This document shows, piece after piece, positions 16,738-26,121 of a stretch of 64,000 nt of DNA. The notes below the pieces were generated by a model. The model was not told the DNA's origin and did not search any database. It saw only the letters and a list, made by a program, of their open reading frames with translations. The position numbers and the translations under genes are program-made. The stretch's first letter is position 1, and each line of letters starts with the position of its first letter. This DNA is from Duganella sp. BJB476 (lineage in GTDB: Bacteria; Pseudomonadota; Gammaproteobacteria; Burkholderiales; Burkholderiaceae_D), in NCBI RefSeq assembly GCF_003416895.1, contig NZ_QVIO01000012.1, positions 46,430 to 110,429 of the forward strand, given 5' to 3'.

Positions 16738-17046
16738 TCAGGTATGTATCAGCAGGGCGTCGCCGAAGAAGGCGCCCAGGTCCAGCATTTCCAGGATTTC
16801 CACCACCGCCGGGCTGTGCTTGACCAGGCGCAGTTCGCGCTGGTGGGCGTTGGCGGTCTGCTTGGCCAGCATCAGCACTTGCAGGCCGGCCGTGTCGAGC
16901 TCGGTGATGCCGGACAGGTCGATCTCCAGCACCTGCGTCTTGCGCAAGGCGTCCAGCACCGTCGCCTTGAGGTCGGCGGCGCGGTAGATCGTCATCTCGC
17001 CTTCGATGGCGATGCGGGCGACGGCTACTCCTGATTCATCGGACAT
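16738..17046 (-). CDS. STAS-domain protein in chemotaxis operon
   Basis: A 102-residue single STAS domain, the fold of anti-sigma-factor antagonists such as SpoIIAA. The central DLSGITELDTAGLQVL holds the conserved D-(S/T)-x-G-L motif, with Thr52 at the phosphorylated position in place of the more usual Ser. ATG 17046 has GGAGG upstream. It sits between cheY and cheA, 44 bases before cheA. STAS proteins are known in some non-canonical chemotaxis clusters, but no partner anti-sigma kinase is visible here, so its role is not clear. It could be switched by an HPK/PP2C pair elsewhere. Confidence 0.88.
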   Translation of the reverse strand: MSDESGVAVARIAIEGEMTIYRAADLKATVLDALRKTQVLEIDLSGITELDTAGLQVLMLAKQTANAHQRELRLVKHSPAVVEILEMLDLGAFFGDALLIHT

Positions 17047-17061
17047 GGCGTCCTCCGTGGG

Positions 17062-17430
17062 TTATGGCATGACGAGTTTGGCAACGGCGCCGAGCAGCAC
17101 TTCCGGCTTGAACGGCTTGACCACCCAGGCCTTGGCGCCGGCCGCCTTGCCCTCTTCCTTCTTGCTCTCCTGCGACTCGGTGGTCAGCATGATCACCGGC
17201 GTGAACTTGTACAGGGGCAGCTGCTTGAACTCGCGCACGAAGGTGATGCCGTCCATATTCGGCATGTTGACGTCGCACACCACCAGATGGATTTTCTGGC
17301 CGGTGCATTTGGACAGCGCATCGACGCCGTCGCGTCCTTCGATGACATCGTAGCCCGCGCCCTTGAGCGCGATGCCGACCACTTGACGCAGGGAGGCCGA
17401 ATCGTCGACCACCATGATGGTTTTAGCCAT
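17062..17430 (-). CDS. cheY: CheY-type single-domain response regulator
   Basis: A 122-residue receiver domain. Acidic residues 9-10 (VVDDSAS), phospho-acceptor Asp53 in VVCDVNMPNMDG, Thr in LTTESQ and Lys in VVKPFKPE are all present. ATG 17430 has GAGG eight bases upstream. It is the second gene of the cluster, just before the STAS gene. CheY normally carries the CheA signal to the flagellar switch; no flagellar or cheZ gene is in the window, so the output target is open. Confidence 0.95.
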   Translation of the reverse strand: MAKTIMVVDDSASLRQVVGIALKGAGYDVIEGRDGVDALSKCTGQKIHLVVCDVNMPNMDGITFVREFKQLPLYKFTPVIMLTTESQESKKEEGKAAGAKAWVVKPFKPEVLLGAVAKLVMP

Positions 17431-17463
17431 GTTCTCTACCTCGGTTAATCATCAGAAAAAACG

Positions 17464-18639
17464 TCAGAAAAAGGTGATCTCGTCGGCAGCCGCGGCGGCC
17501 GGCGCGGCGTGGCTGGAACCGCCGTGCACCGCGTGTTCTTCCGCCATGGCGTAGGTCTTTTGCAGCTCGTGCAGCAGCCGCTGGCCGTCCAGCGCTTCCA
17601 GCACCTGGTCGGCGACGTAACGGTCGCGGTTCTCGCGCAGCAGCGCCGGCAGCAGTTCCATGTTCTCGCGCACGTGAGCCATCACCTGGCTGACCCGGTC
17701 CTGGAACTGCAGCTGCACCAGGGCCTCACCCACTTCGCCCTGAATGCCGATGCTGTCCTGCTTGAGCTTGTCTGCCGACTGCACCAGCGCGTCAGTCATC
17801 TTGCGGAAGTCGCCCAGCACCGATTCGATCATGCCTTCGGCCGACTGCATCGACTTGTCTTCCTGCTCGCTCGACTGCTCGGCCGCCTGGCTGGCGGCCA
17901 GGATGGCGCTGCTGATCAGGCCGACGCGGTTGGAGATGTTGCGGCCGGTTTCGGCCGAACGGCTCGACAGGTTGCGCACTTCCTGCGCCACCACCGCGAA
18001 GCCGCGCCCGGCCGGGCCGGCGCGCGCCGCTTCGATGGCGGCGTTCAGCGCCAGCAGATTGGTTTGCGCGGCGATGCTGGCCACGCCTTCGGCCATGTCG
18101 CGCAGTTCGCGGGTGAAGCGTTCCAGGTCCTTGATCTTGGCCAGCATGGCGTGCTTGGACGACATCGCCGATTTCATCGACGTCACCACCGAGCCGAGCT
18201 GGGTTTCGCTGCGGCTGAAGATTTCGGTCATCGAGCTGCCGTCGCCCTTGCCGCCTTTGCCGCTGTCGTGGCTGGAGACGTGGACCGCGTCGTCGAGCTT
18301 GTCGACGATGCTGGAGAAGCGCCCGGCCAGGTCGGCCACGGCCTCTTCCATTTGGGTGCGGGAGTTTTCGATGTGGCGACACCAGATCGGCAGCACGGCG
18401 TCGCCGAAGCGTTCGCGGGCGTCGAGGTAGTCCTCGATCATGGCGCGCTCGCCGCCGCCGAGCGCCGACGCGGCCGCGCCGCGCACGCTCCATGCCGCGG
18501 CCGCCAGCAGCAGCGCCGACCATAGAACGGTGTACCAACCCCAGGCACTCCAACCCGCCAACATCGTCCCCAGGGCGCCCCCGCCGGCCAGGCCGAAGGG
18601 GAGCAGAATTTTACTATCGAAGCCGCTAGTGTTCTTCAC
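17464..18639 (-). CDS. Short membrane methyl-accepting chemotaxis protein
   Basis: About 391 residues. Two closely spaced hydrophobic helices near the N-terminus (about 9-50) leave almost no periplasmic domain, and no HAMP is seen. The signalling domain has NLLALNAAIEAARAGPAGRG and FAVVAQEVRNLSSRSAETG. Start is uncertain: GTG 18639 (VKNTSGFDSK) is given because the protein reads naturally from there, while an ATG at 18675 would add 12 residues; neither has a strong ribosome-binding site. It is the first gene of the chemotaxis cluster, 33 bases before cheY. With no sensory domain it may sense membrane state or act through partners. Confidence 0.88.
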   Translation of the reverse strand: MKNTSGFDSKILLPFGLAGGGALGTMLAGWSAWGWYTVLWSALLLAAAAWSVRGAAASALGGGERAMIEDYLDARERFGDAVLPIWCRHIENSRTQMEEAVADLAGRFSSIVDKLDDAVHVSSHDSGKGGKGDGSSMTEIFSRSETQLGSVVTSMKSAMSSKHAMLAKIKDLERFTRELRDMAEGVASIAAQTNLLALNAAIEAARAGPAGRGFAVVAQEVRNLSSRSAETGRNISNRVGLISSAILAASQAAEQSSEQEDKSMQSAEGMIESVLGDFRKMTDALVQSADKLKQDSIGIQGEVGEALVQLQFQDRVSQVMAHVRENMELLPALLRENRDRYVADQVLEALDGQRLLHELQKTYAMAEEHAVHGGSSHAAPAAAAADEITFF

Positions 18640-18914
18640 TGGACGCCACCCCGCTGTAGTCTCTCGGCACCTCATTCGGTGGATGCCGTGAGTCCAACTG
18701 TATCTCAGAAACTAAGCCTGCGCCACAATGTAGGTGGCAATTCAATTGTATCGGTTGTTTTACACGACAGCGCTTTAAATTGCTTCCGAAGAGAAATAAT
18801 TTAACGTTAAGATGTGGGCCTATGCGCCCGCTACCCGCGCACCTGTTGCACCCGCGCAACCGCCCGCCGCAGCACCATCCGCCGGGCGATTTACTATCAT
18901 GCTGGAACCTGCCT
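18640..18914. promoter_or_regulatory. Divergent promoter region of the chemotaxis cluster
   Basis: This 275-base gap separates the first chemotaxis gene (minus) from the double-receiver protein (plus). It must hold both promoters and contains an AT-rich segment near 18770-18810. I could not place promoter boxes reliably and see no gene. Confidence 0.4.
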
Positions 18915-20471
<1,557 letters not shown>

Positions 20472-20565
20472 AAACTCTGCACTCGACATTTGCGCGCTTC
20501 CCGGTTAGATTGCCAACGTTGCATGGATATTATGCAAATCTGACTATCAAGCTATGAGGAATAAT

Positions 20566-21258
20566 ATGAAACAATACAGCGCGGAATTTTTTGGAACGTT
20601 TTGGCTGGTACTCGGCGGCTGCGGCAGCGCGGTGCTGGCGGCGGCTTTTCCCGGTGTCGGCATCGGCTTGCTGGGTGTCTCGCTGGCCTTCGGCCTGACG
20701 GTGCTGACCATGGCCTACGCCATCGGCCACATCTCGGGCTGCCACCTGAATCCTGCGGTATCGATCGGCCTGTGGGCCGGCGGCCGCTTCCCGGCCAATA
20801 AGCTGCTGCCTTACATCGTTGCGCAAGTGCTGGGCGCGATCGTCGCCGGCGGCGTGCTGTACACCATCGCCAGCGGCAAGCCCGGCTTCGACGTCATGGC
20901 CGGCTTCGCCTCCAACGGCTACGGCGCGCATTCGCCGGGCGGCTACTCGCTGCTGGCCGCGCTGGTGACGGAAGTGGTGATGACCATGATGTTCCTGCTG
21001 ATCATCCTGGGCGCCACCGACGAGCGTGCACCGAAAGGCTTCGCGCCGCTGCCGATCGGCCTGGGCCTGACCCTGATCCACCTGATCAGCATCCCGGTCA
21101 CCAACACCTCGGTCAACCCGGCGCGCAGCACCGGCGTGGCGCTGTACGTGGGCGACTGGGCCACCAGCCAGCTGTGGCTGTTCTGGGTCGCGCCTATCGC
21201 CGGCGCGCTGCTGGGCGCGGCGATCTACCGCTTCATCGGCTCGCCGGAAAAAGCGTAA
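20566..21258 (+). CDS. aqpZ: Aquaporin Z water channel
   Basis: A 230-residue inner-membrane major intrinsic protein with six predicted membrane helices. The two pore half-helices carry HLNPAVS (about 63-69) and SVNPARS (about 184-190), the NPA signatures; Cys in ISGCHLNPAVS and Arg after the second NPA match water-selective AqpZ rather than glycerol facilitators. ATG 20566 is preferred over the in-frame ATG at 20554 because GAGGAATAAT lies ahead of it. It stands alone on the plus strand, 95 bases after the double-receiver gene and convergent with the next MCP. Confidence 0.95.
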   Translation: MKQYSAEFFGTFWLVLGGCGSAVLAAAFPGVGIGLLGVSLAFGLTVLTMAYAIGHISGCHLNPAVSIGLWAGGRFPANKLLPYIVAQVLGAIVAGGVLYTIASGKPGFDVMAGFASNGYGAHSPGGYSLLAALVTEVVMTMMFLLIILGATDERAPKGFAPLPIGLGLTLIHLISIPVTNTSVNPARSTGVALYVGDWATSQLWLFWVAPIAGALLGAAIYRFIGSPEKA

Positions 21259-21273
21259 ACCGTTTAGCCGGTT

Positions 21274-22896
21274 TCAACGGCTTCGTGCCAGCATGGGGCG
21301 CGCAACGGCGCGCCCCGGTAGCGCCGCCCGCTTCGGCGCGGCGTCGCCCAGCTTGAAGATGCTGACGGCGTCGGCCAGCTTGGCCGCCTGCTCCTGCATC
21401 GCATCGGCCGCCGCGGCGGCCTGCTCCACCAGCGCAGCGTTCTGCTGCGTCACATGATCCATCTGCGTAATTGAATTGTTGATCTGCTCGATGCCATGGG
21501 TCTGCTCGCCGCTGGCGTTGCTGATCTCGGCCATGATCGCGGTCACGCGGCCGATGCTGCTCACCACCTCCTCCATCGTGCTGCCCGCCTGGCCCACCAG
21601 GCGCGTGCCGGCCGCCACCTTGCCGACCGAATCATCGATCAGCGCCTTGATTTCCTTGGCCGCGCTGGCCGAGCGCTGCGCCAGGTTGCGCACCTCGCTG
21701 GCGACCACCGCGAAGCCGCGGCCCTGCTCGCCGGCGCGCGCCGCTTCCACCGCCGCGTTGAGGGCCAGGATATTGGTCTGGAACGCGATCCCATCAATGA
21801 CGCCGATGATGTCGACGATCTTCTTGGACGAGGCGTCGATCGAGGCCATGGTCTGCACCACGTCCGACACCACGGCGCCGCCGCGCTGCGCGACATCAGA
21901 AGCCGAGGCCGCCAGCTGGTTGGCCTGGCGGGCGTTCTCGGCGTTCTGCTTGACGGTGGAGGTCAGCTCCTCCATCGACGAGGCGGTTTCCTCCAGCGAG
22001 CTGGCTTGCTGCTCGGTGCGCGAGGACAGGTCGAGGTTGCCGGCGGCGATCTGCGACGAGGCGGTGGTGATGGCGTCCGTGCCGTTGCGCACATCGGTGA
22101 CGATGCGCACCAGTCCGCCCGACATGCGGTGCAGCGCCTGCAGCAGCTTGCCCGGCTCATCCTGGCTGTAGCCGCTGAGGGCGTGATCGCTGTGGTCGAC
22201 CAGGTCGCCGCCGGCCACGCATTCGGCCAGCGCCACCGCTTCATTGATGGGGCGGGTGATGCCGGCCGTCAGCCACCAGGCGAACGCCACGCTGAAGGCC
22301 ACCACCAGCGCCGCCATCGCCAGCAGCAGGTTGCGGCTGTCCTGGGCCACCTGGTCGATGCGGGCCGCTGCGGCGTCGATTTCCTTGCGCTGGTGCTCCA
22401 GCATTTTCTGCAACATGGTTTCATAGACCTTGGCGGCCGGGATGTAGACGTTGTCGAGCAGGCGCGTGGCCTCGTCGGCATCGCCGGCGGCCTTGGCTTT
22501 CATCACGCCGTCGCGCCCGACGACGTAGGCCTTGCGGGTGTTGACCAGGTCGGCCATCAGCGCCTTGTCGTCGTCGGTGGCCAGTTCCTCGATCTTCTTG
22601 ACCAGGCCCTGGGCGTAGGCGGTGGAGTTCTTGGCCTCCTCGGCAAAGAAGGTGGCCAGCGACGGGTCGGCGCTCTTGGCCACGGCGGTGGTGCGGCGGA
22701 TGCCGGCGAACACCACGCGGTACCAGTCGGCGATCAGGCGCTCCTTGGCCAGCGGCAGCTCCATCATGGCGCGGGTCGAGGCCGCGACTCCCTGCAGGCG
22801 GTAGATTCCCAGCCCGGTGTTCAATATCAGAATCGCAAGAATGACAGCAAAACCAAGCGACAAACGCCGTCCTATGCTGAGGTCGGTGATCTTCAT
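21274..22896 (-). CDS. Methyl-accepting chemotaxis protein
   Basis: A 540-residue chemoreceptor of classic layout: TM1 (about 11-31), a four-helix-bundle periplasmic domain (about 35-188), TM2 (about 190-210), HAMP, and a signalling domain with NILALNAAVEAARAGEQGRG. Methylation-helix sequences of Tar/Tsr type (SLEETASSMEELTSTVKQNAENA) are present. The C-terminus is basic (RPMLARSR) and lacks the DExxFxxF tail of the three cluster MCPs. ATG 22896 has GGGAG upstream; the longer frame is rejected. It stands alone, away from the che cluster, convergent with aqpZ and divergent from the CRP-like regulator. Ligand unknown. Confidence 0.94.
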   Translation of the reverse strand: MKITDLSIGRRLSLGFAVILAILILNTGLGIYRLQGVAASTRAMMELPLAKERLIADWYRVVFAGIRRTTAVAKSADPSLATFFAEEAKNSTAYAQGLVKKIEELATDDDKALMADLVNTRKAYVVGRDGVMKAKAAGDADEATRLLDNVYIPAAKVYETMLQKMLEHQRKEIDAAAARIDQVAQDSRNLLLAMAALVVAFSVAFAWWLTAGITRPINEAVALAECVAGGDLVDHSDHALSGYSQDEPGKLLQALHRMSGGLVRIVTDVRNGTDAITTASSQIAAGNLDLSSRTEQQASSLEETASSMEELTSTVKQNAENARQANQLAASASDVAQRGGAVVSDVVQTMASIDASSKKIVDIIGVIDGIAFQTNILALNAAVEAARAGEQGRGFAVVASEVRNLAQRSASAAKEIKALIDDSVGKVAAGTRLVGQAGSTMEEVVSSIGRVTAIMAEISNASGEQTHGIEQINNSITQMDHVTQQNAALVEQAAAAADAMQEQAAKLADAVSIFKLGDAAPKRAALPGRAVARPMLARSR

Positions 22897-23106
22897 GACA
22901 GTCTCCCAGAGGCTTGCATTGTAGGCTTGCTGCAAGTCTATGGTAACGCCAATCCGGCGCGCCATTCATCTAGTTGAAGTTTAAAATATATTTTCGTTTT
23001 CCGTTCCAAATCACAACAAAAATTGCGTTAAGGACTGAGAAAACGTTTACACTTCCGGCTGATATGTACGGCCATTTACATGCCGGGATGAAAACGACCA
23101 CGAAAA

Positions 23107-23730
23107 ATGAACCAGGCATTCTTAGAACACAGAGCGAAGTACCGGGATATTGTTGCCCGCCGCTACAAAGTCACCCCTGAAATGTACGACGAAGTGAGTC
23201 GCATGCTGGCGCCGCTGGCGGTGCCGGTGAGCGTGCGCAAGGGCGAGTATTTGCAGCGCATCGGCACGCTGGCCAGCAGCGTGGTGTGGCTGCACAGCGG
23301 CGTGGCGCGCACCGGCTTCATCACCGAGACCGGCAACGAGGTGACGCTGCACTTCCTGACCGACGGCGAACCGGCGGCCGCGCACGACGACCTGCTGCGC
23401 GCGCGCGAGGACGAGCCGGCGCTCAATTTCGTGGTGGCGGAGACGGCGGTGCACGGTTACCGGCTGGACTGGCTGGAGATCAGCAAGCTGGCGGTCAGCA
23501 ACAACCTGTTGCGCGATTACTATCTGAGGGTATCGGAGCGCGGCATCATCGACCAGAGCCGGCGCCGCTACCTGAGCGCCTCGCCGGCGCAGGGACGGCT
23601 GAGCGCCTTCCGCCGCGAGTATCCGGGGCTGGAGCAGCGCATCTCGCAGAAGGTGGTGGCATCGTTCCTCGGCATCACGCCGCAGTACATGTCGCAGCTG
23701 CTGCGCAACGACGGCGCGATGTCCAAGTAA
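23107..23730 (+). CDS. Crp/Fnr-family transcriptional regulator
   Basis: A 207-residue protein with an N-terminal cyclic-nucleotide-binding-like beta-roll (about 25-120: VPVSVRKGEYLQRIG, GVARTGFITETGNEVTLHFL) and a C-terminal helix-turn-helix (about 180-205: KVVASFLGITPQYMSQLLRN). Phosphate-binding-cassette residues for cAMP are not obvious, so the effector is unknown. ATG 23107 has only a weak ribosome-binding site. It is convergent with panD; the large palindrome starts four bases after the stop. Target genes are not evident. Confidence 0.88.
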   Translation: MNQAFLEHRAKYRDIVARRYKVTPEMYDEVSRMLAPLAVPVSVRKGEYLQRIGTLASSVVWLHSGVARTGFITETGNEVTLHFLTDGEPAAAHDDLLRAREDEPALNFVVAETAVHGYRLDWLEISKLAVSNNLLRDYYLRVSERGIIDQSRRRYLSASPAQGRLSAFRREYPGLEQRISQKVVASFLGITPQYMSQLLRNDGAMSK

Positions 23731-23733
23731 AAT

Positions 23734-23820
23734 CGGGGTCAAGTCTGACATTCGGACACGAGCTCTGCCGTAATCATGCGTTACGGCAGAGCTCGTGTCC
23801 GAATGTCAGACTTGACCCCG
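23734..23820. repeat. Perfect 40-bp inverted repeat with 7-base loop
   Basis: Left arm 23734-23773 and right arm 23781-23820 are exact reverse complements (begins CGGGGTCAAGTCTGACATTC); loop TCATGCG. After a gap of one base on the left and three on the right, a further 8 bp (AAGTAAAA 23725-23732 with TTTTACTT 23824-23831) also pair and hold the stop codons of both convergent genes. The structure can act as a bidirectional terminator since each side runs into TTTT. Its length and perfection resemble a mobile palindromic repeat (REP/MITE-like) more than an ordinary terminator. Confidence 0.93.
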
Positions 23821-23825
23821 TGGTT

Positions 23826-24182
23826 TTACTTCATGCCTTTGATCTTGTTCTTGTCGTCGACGAACACGACCTTCGGCTTGTAGTCGCGGGCCTGGTCTTC
23901 GCTCATCGGCGCGTAGGTGCAGATGATCAGCAGGTCGCCCAGCTGGGCGCGGCGGGCGGCGGCGCCGTTCAGCGAAATCTCGCCGGTGCCGCGCAGGCCT
24001 GGAATCGCGTAGGTGGCGAAACGCTCGCCATTGTTCACGTTGTACAGCTCAATCTTCTCGTTGACCCAGATATCGGCCGCGTCCAGCAAATCCTGGTCGA
24101 TACCGCAGGAACCCTCGTAATTCAAATCCGCCTGCGTGACCGTCACACGGTGCAGCTTGGAACGCAGCATAACTCGTTGCAT
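23826..24182 (-). CDS. panD: Aspartate 1-decarboxylase (PanD)
   Basis: About 118 residues. It makes beta-alanine from aspartate for pantothenate and coenzyme A synthesis. Starting at ATG 24182 (MQRVMLRSKLH) the self-cleavage site YEG-SCGID falls at Gly24-Ser25, exactly as in E. coli PanD, where the serine becomes the pyruvoyl group. Conserved KLHRV, NGERFATYAI and LNGAAARRAQLGD are present. Two upstream in-frame ATGs (24188, 24197) exist; GAGGG is better spaced for 24188, so two extra residues are possible. The gene stands alone, divergent from the diguanylate cyclase, and ends at the large palindrome. Confidence 0.96.
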   Translation of the reverse strand: MQRVMLRSKLHRVTVTQADLNYEGSCGIDQDLLDAADIWVNEKIELYNVNNGERFATYAIPGLRGTGEISLNGAAARRAQLGDLLIICTYAPMSEDQARDYKPKVVFVDDKNKIKGMK

Positions 24183-24383
24183 AGACATCTTCTTCATCCC
24201 TCAATTATTAAAAATTTAAGCTTTGCATCAAAACAAACAACCCTGCCGTGACGCGAGGGCGCCATCCTACCATTAGCGGCCGACCGCGTCTCATTTCGCG
24301 CCGCCGCCCCCGCCCCAACAACCACAGCAGCCACGCTTTATGGCATATTGCCAGCTAGCAAATAGGAATGCAGGTTGGCAGCA

Positions 24384-26114
24384 ATGAGATTAACCCGATT
24401 ATTCGCCCTCACCGGCGCCGTGCTGGCGATACTGGTGTGCGGCATGCTGGGGCGGCTGCTGTGGGGCGAGTGGGAGCACTACCGCGCCGCAGGCAGCGGC
24501 CACCACACGCTGCAGCTGATGCAGCGCGCCATGATCGCCGCAGAAAAACTCTCCTTCGAACGCGGTCCGGTCAACGCCGTGCTGGGCGACCATGTGCCGG
24601 CCGATCCGATCTACCGCGCACGGCTGCTGCGCGCGCGCGCCGACACCGACCAGGCGCTGGCGCAGCTGCGGCGCGAACTGGCCGCCGAGCCGATTCCAAC
24701 CGAGCTGACCGGCGCCCTGCCGCTGGCATCGCTGTATGAGGCGCTGGCCGCGGCCCGCCAGATGGTGGACCAGCTAGCCGCGCTGCCGCCGGCCCAGCGC
24801 ACGCCGGAACGGCTGACCGCCGCCGTCGAACGCATGTTCCAGCTGGTGCCGCTGGCGCTGGACGCGGTGACCGGCTACACCCGCGCCTCCGAACAAGTCT
24901 ATCCCCGCATCGGCCGCATCCTGACCAAAGCCCGCCTGACGGTCGAACTGCGCGAGTTCGCCGGCCGCCTCGGCTCGGCGCTGACGGTGCCGCTGGCGTC
25001 CGCCCGGCCACTGACCGAGAGCGACCACGAACGCCTGCAGTTCCTGCGCGGCCGCATCGAGCAGCTGCGCCAGCTGATCAAGATCCCCAGCGGCGACATC
25101 GACACCGAGCCGCGCGTGCTGGCGGCGGTGGCGCGCATGGACCAAGTGTATTTCGACGCCGGCCAGCGGCTGGTGGCCGAGGTCGAGCAGGCCAGCCGCG
25201 CGGGCCGCGCCTACGGCATGGACACCGGCCAGTTCGCGCAACGCTACGTGCCCTGCATGGCGCCCATCCTGGCGCTGCGCGACGTGCTGCTGCAGGAAGC
25301 ACAGGCGCAGGCGCTGCGCGACTTCCAGGCCGCACGGCATGAACTGATGCTGGCCCTGCTGGTGGGCGCCGCCATCCTGCTGGCCCTGACCTTGCTGTTG
25401 CTGATCCTGCGGCGGCGGGTGGTGGTGCCGCTGCTGCGCGCCACGCGCGCGGTGGTCCGGCTGGGCAACGGCGACTTCTCGCTGCCGCCCAGCGGCGCCC
25501 GGCGCGACGACGAAATCGGCGACATGCTGCGCGCGCTGGCGACACTGCGCGCCAACAGCATGGACCGCCAGCGGCTGGAGCAGGAACGGGTGCGCCTGAT
25601 CGAGGAACTCAAGGTGCGCGCCGACACCGACTACCTGACGGGCATCCTGAACCGGCGCGCCTTCACGGCGGCCGGCAACCTGCGCCTGCGCGGCGCCAGC
25701 GAGCGCAATGAATCGCTGGCGGTGATCCTGTTCGACGTCGACCACTTCAAGTCGGTCAACGACTCCTACGGCCACGACGCCGGCGACCAGGTGTTGATAC
25801 GCATCGCCGACGTGGTGCGCGACAGCCTGCGCGACGGCGAGATCGTGGCGCGCTACGGCGGCGAGGAATTCGTGGTGATGCCCACCTTCTGCGGGCTGGA
25901 GGCGGCGCGCGCGCTGGCCGAGCGGCTGCGGGAGGCGATCGCGCACGAGCCGCTGACGCTGTCCGACGGCCATATCCTGCGGGTGACGGCCAGCTTCGGC
26001 GTGGCCGTGGCGCACGGCCCGCACGCGGCGCTCGACGACCTGTTCCACGCCGCCGACCTGGCGCTCTACCGCGCCAAGCACAACGGCCGCAACCGGGTCG
26101 AGAGCCAGCTCTAG
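24384..26114 (+). CDS. Membrane diguanylate cyclase (HAMP-GGDEF)
   Basis: A 576-residue inner-membrane protein: TM1 (about 7-27), a long extracytoplasmic alpha-helical region (about 28-315), TM2 (about 320-342, ALLVGAAILLALTLLLLIL), HAMP, then a GGDEF domain (about 415-576). The active site reads RYGGEEF near residue 491, so cyclic di-GMP synthesis is expected. The usual RxxD inhibitory site upstream reads R-D-G-E, a conservative change that may weaken feedback inhibition. Start ATG 24384 (MRLTRLF) is chosen over a TTG three codons earlier. Divergent from panD and convergent with the serine hydrolase. The sensed signal is unknown. Confidence 0.93.
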   Translation: MRLTRLFALTGAVLAILVCGMLGRLLWGEWEHYRAAGSGHHTLQLMQRAMIAAEKLSFERGPVNAVLGDHVPADPIYRARLLRARADTDQALAQLRRELAAEPIPTELTGALPLASLYEALAAARQMVDQLAALPPAQRTPERLTAAVERMFQLVPLALDAVTGYTRASEQVYPRIGRILTKARLTVELREFAGRLGSALTVPLASARPLTESDHERLQFLRGRIEQLRQLIKIPSGDIDTEPRVLAAVARMDQVYFDAGQRLVAEVEQASRAGRAYGMDTGQFAQRYVPCMAPILALRDVLLQEAQAQALRDFQAARHELMLALLVGAAILLALTLLLLILRRRVVVPLLRATRAVVRLGNGDFSLPPSGARRDDEIGDMLRALATLRANSMDRQRLEQERVRLIEELKVRADTDYLTGILNRRAFTAAGNLRLRGASERNESLAVILFDVDHFKSVNDSYGHDAGDQVLIRIADVVRDSLRDGEIVARYGGEEFVVMPTFCGLEAARALAERLREAIAHEPLTLSDGHILRVTASFGVAVAHGPHAALDDLFHAADLALYRAKHNGRNRVESQL

Positions 26115-26121
26115 GCCTGAC

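Noticed and set aside
23734..23820. Palindrome as a phage or plasmid attachment site or insertion-sequence end
   Set aside because: No integrase, transposase or target duplication nearby; a palindromic repeat or terminator explains it better, though origin stays open.
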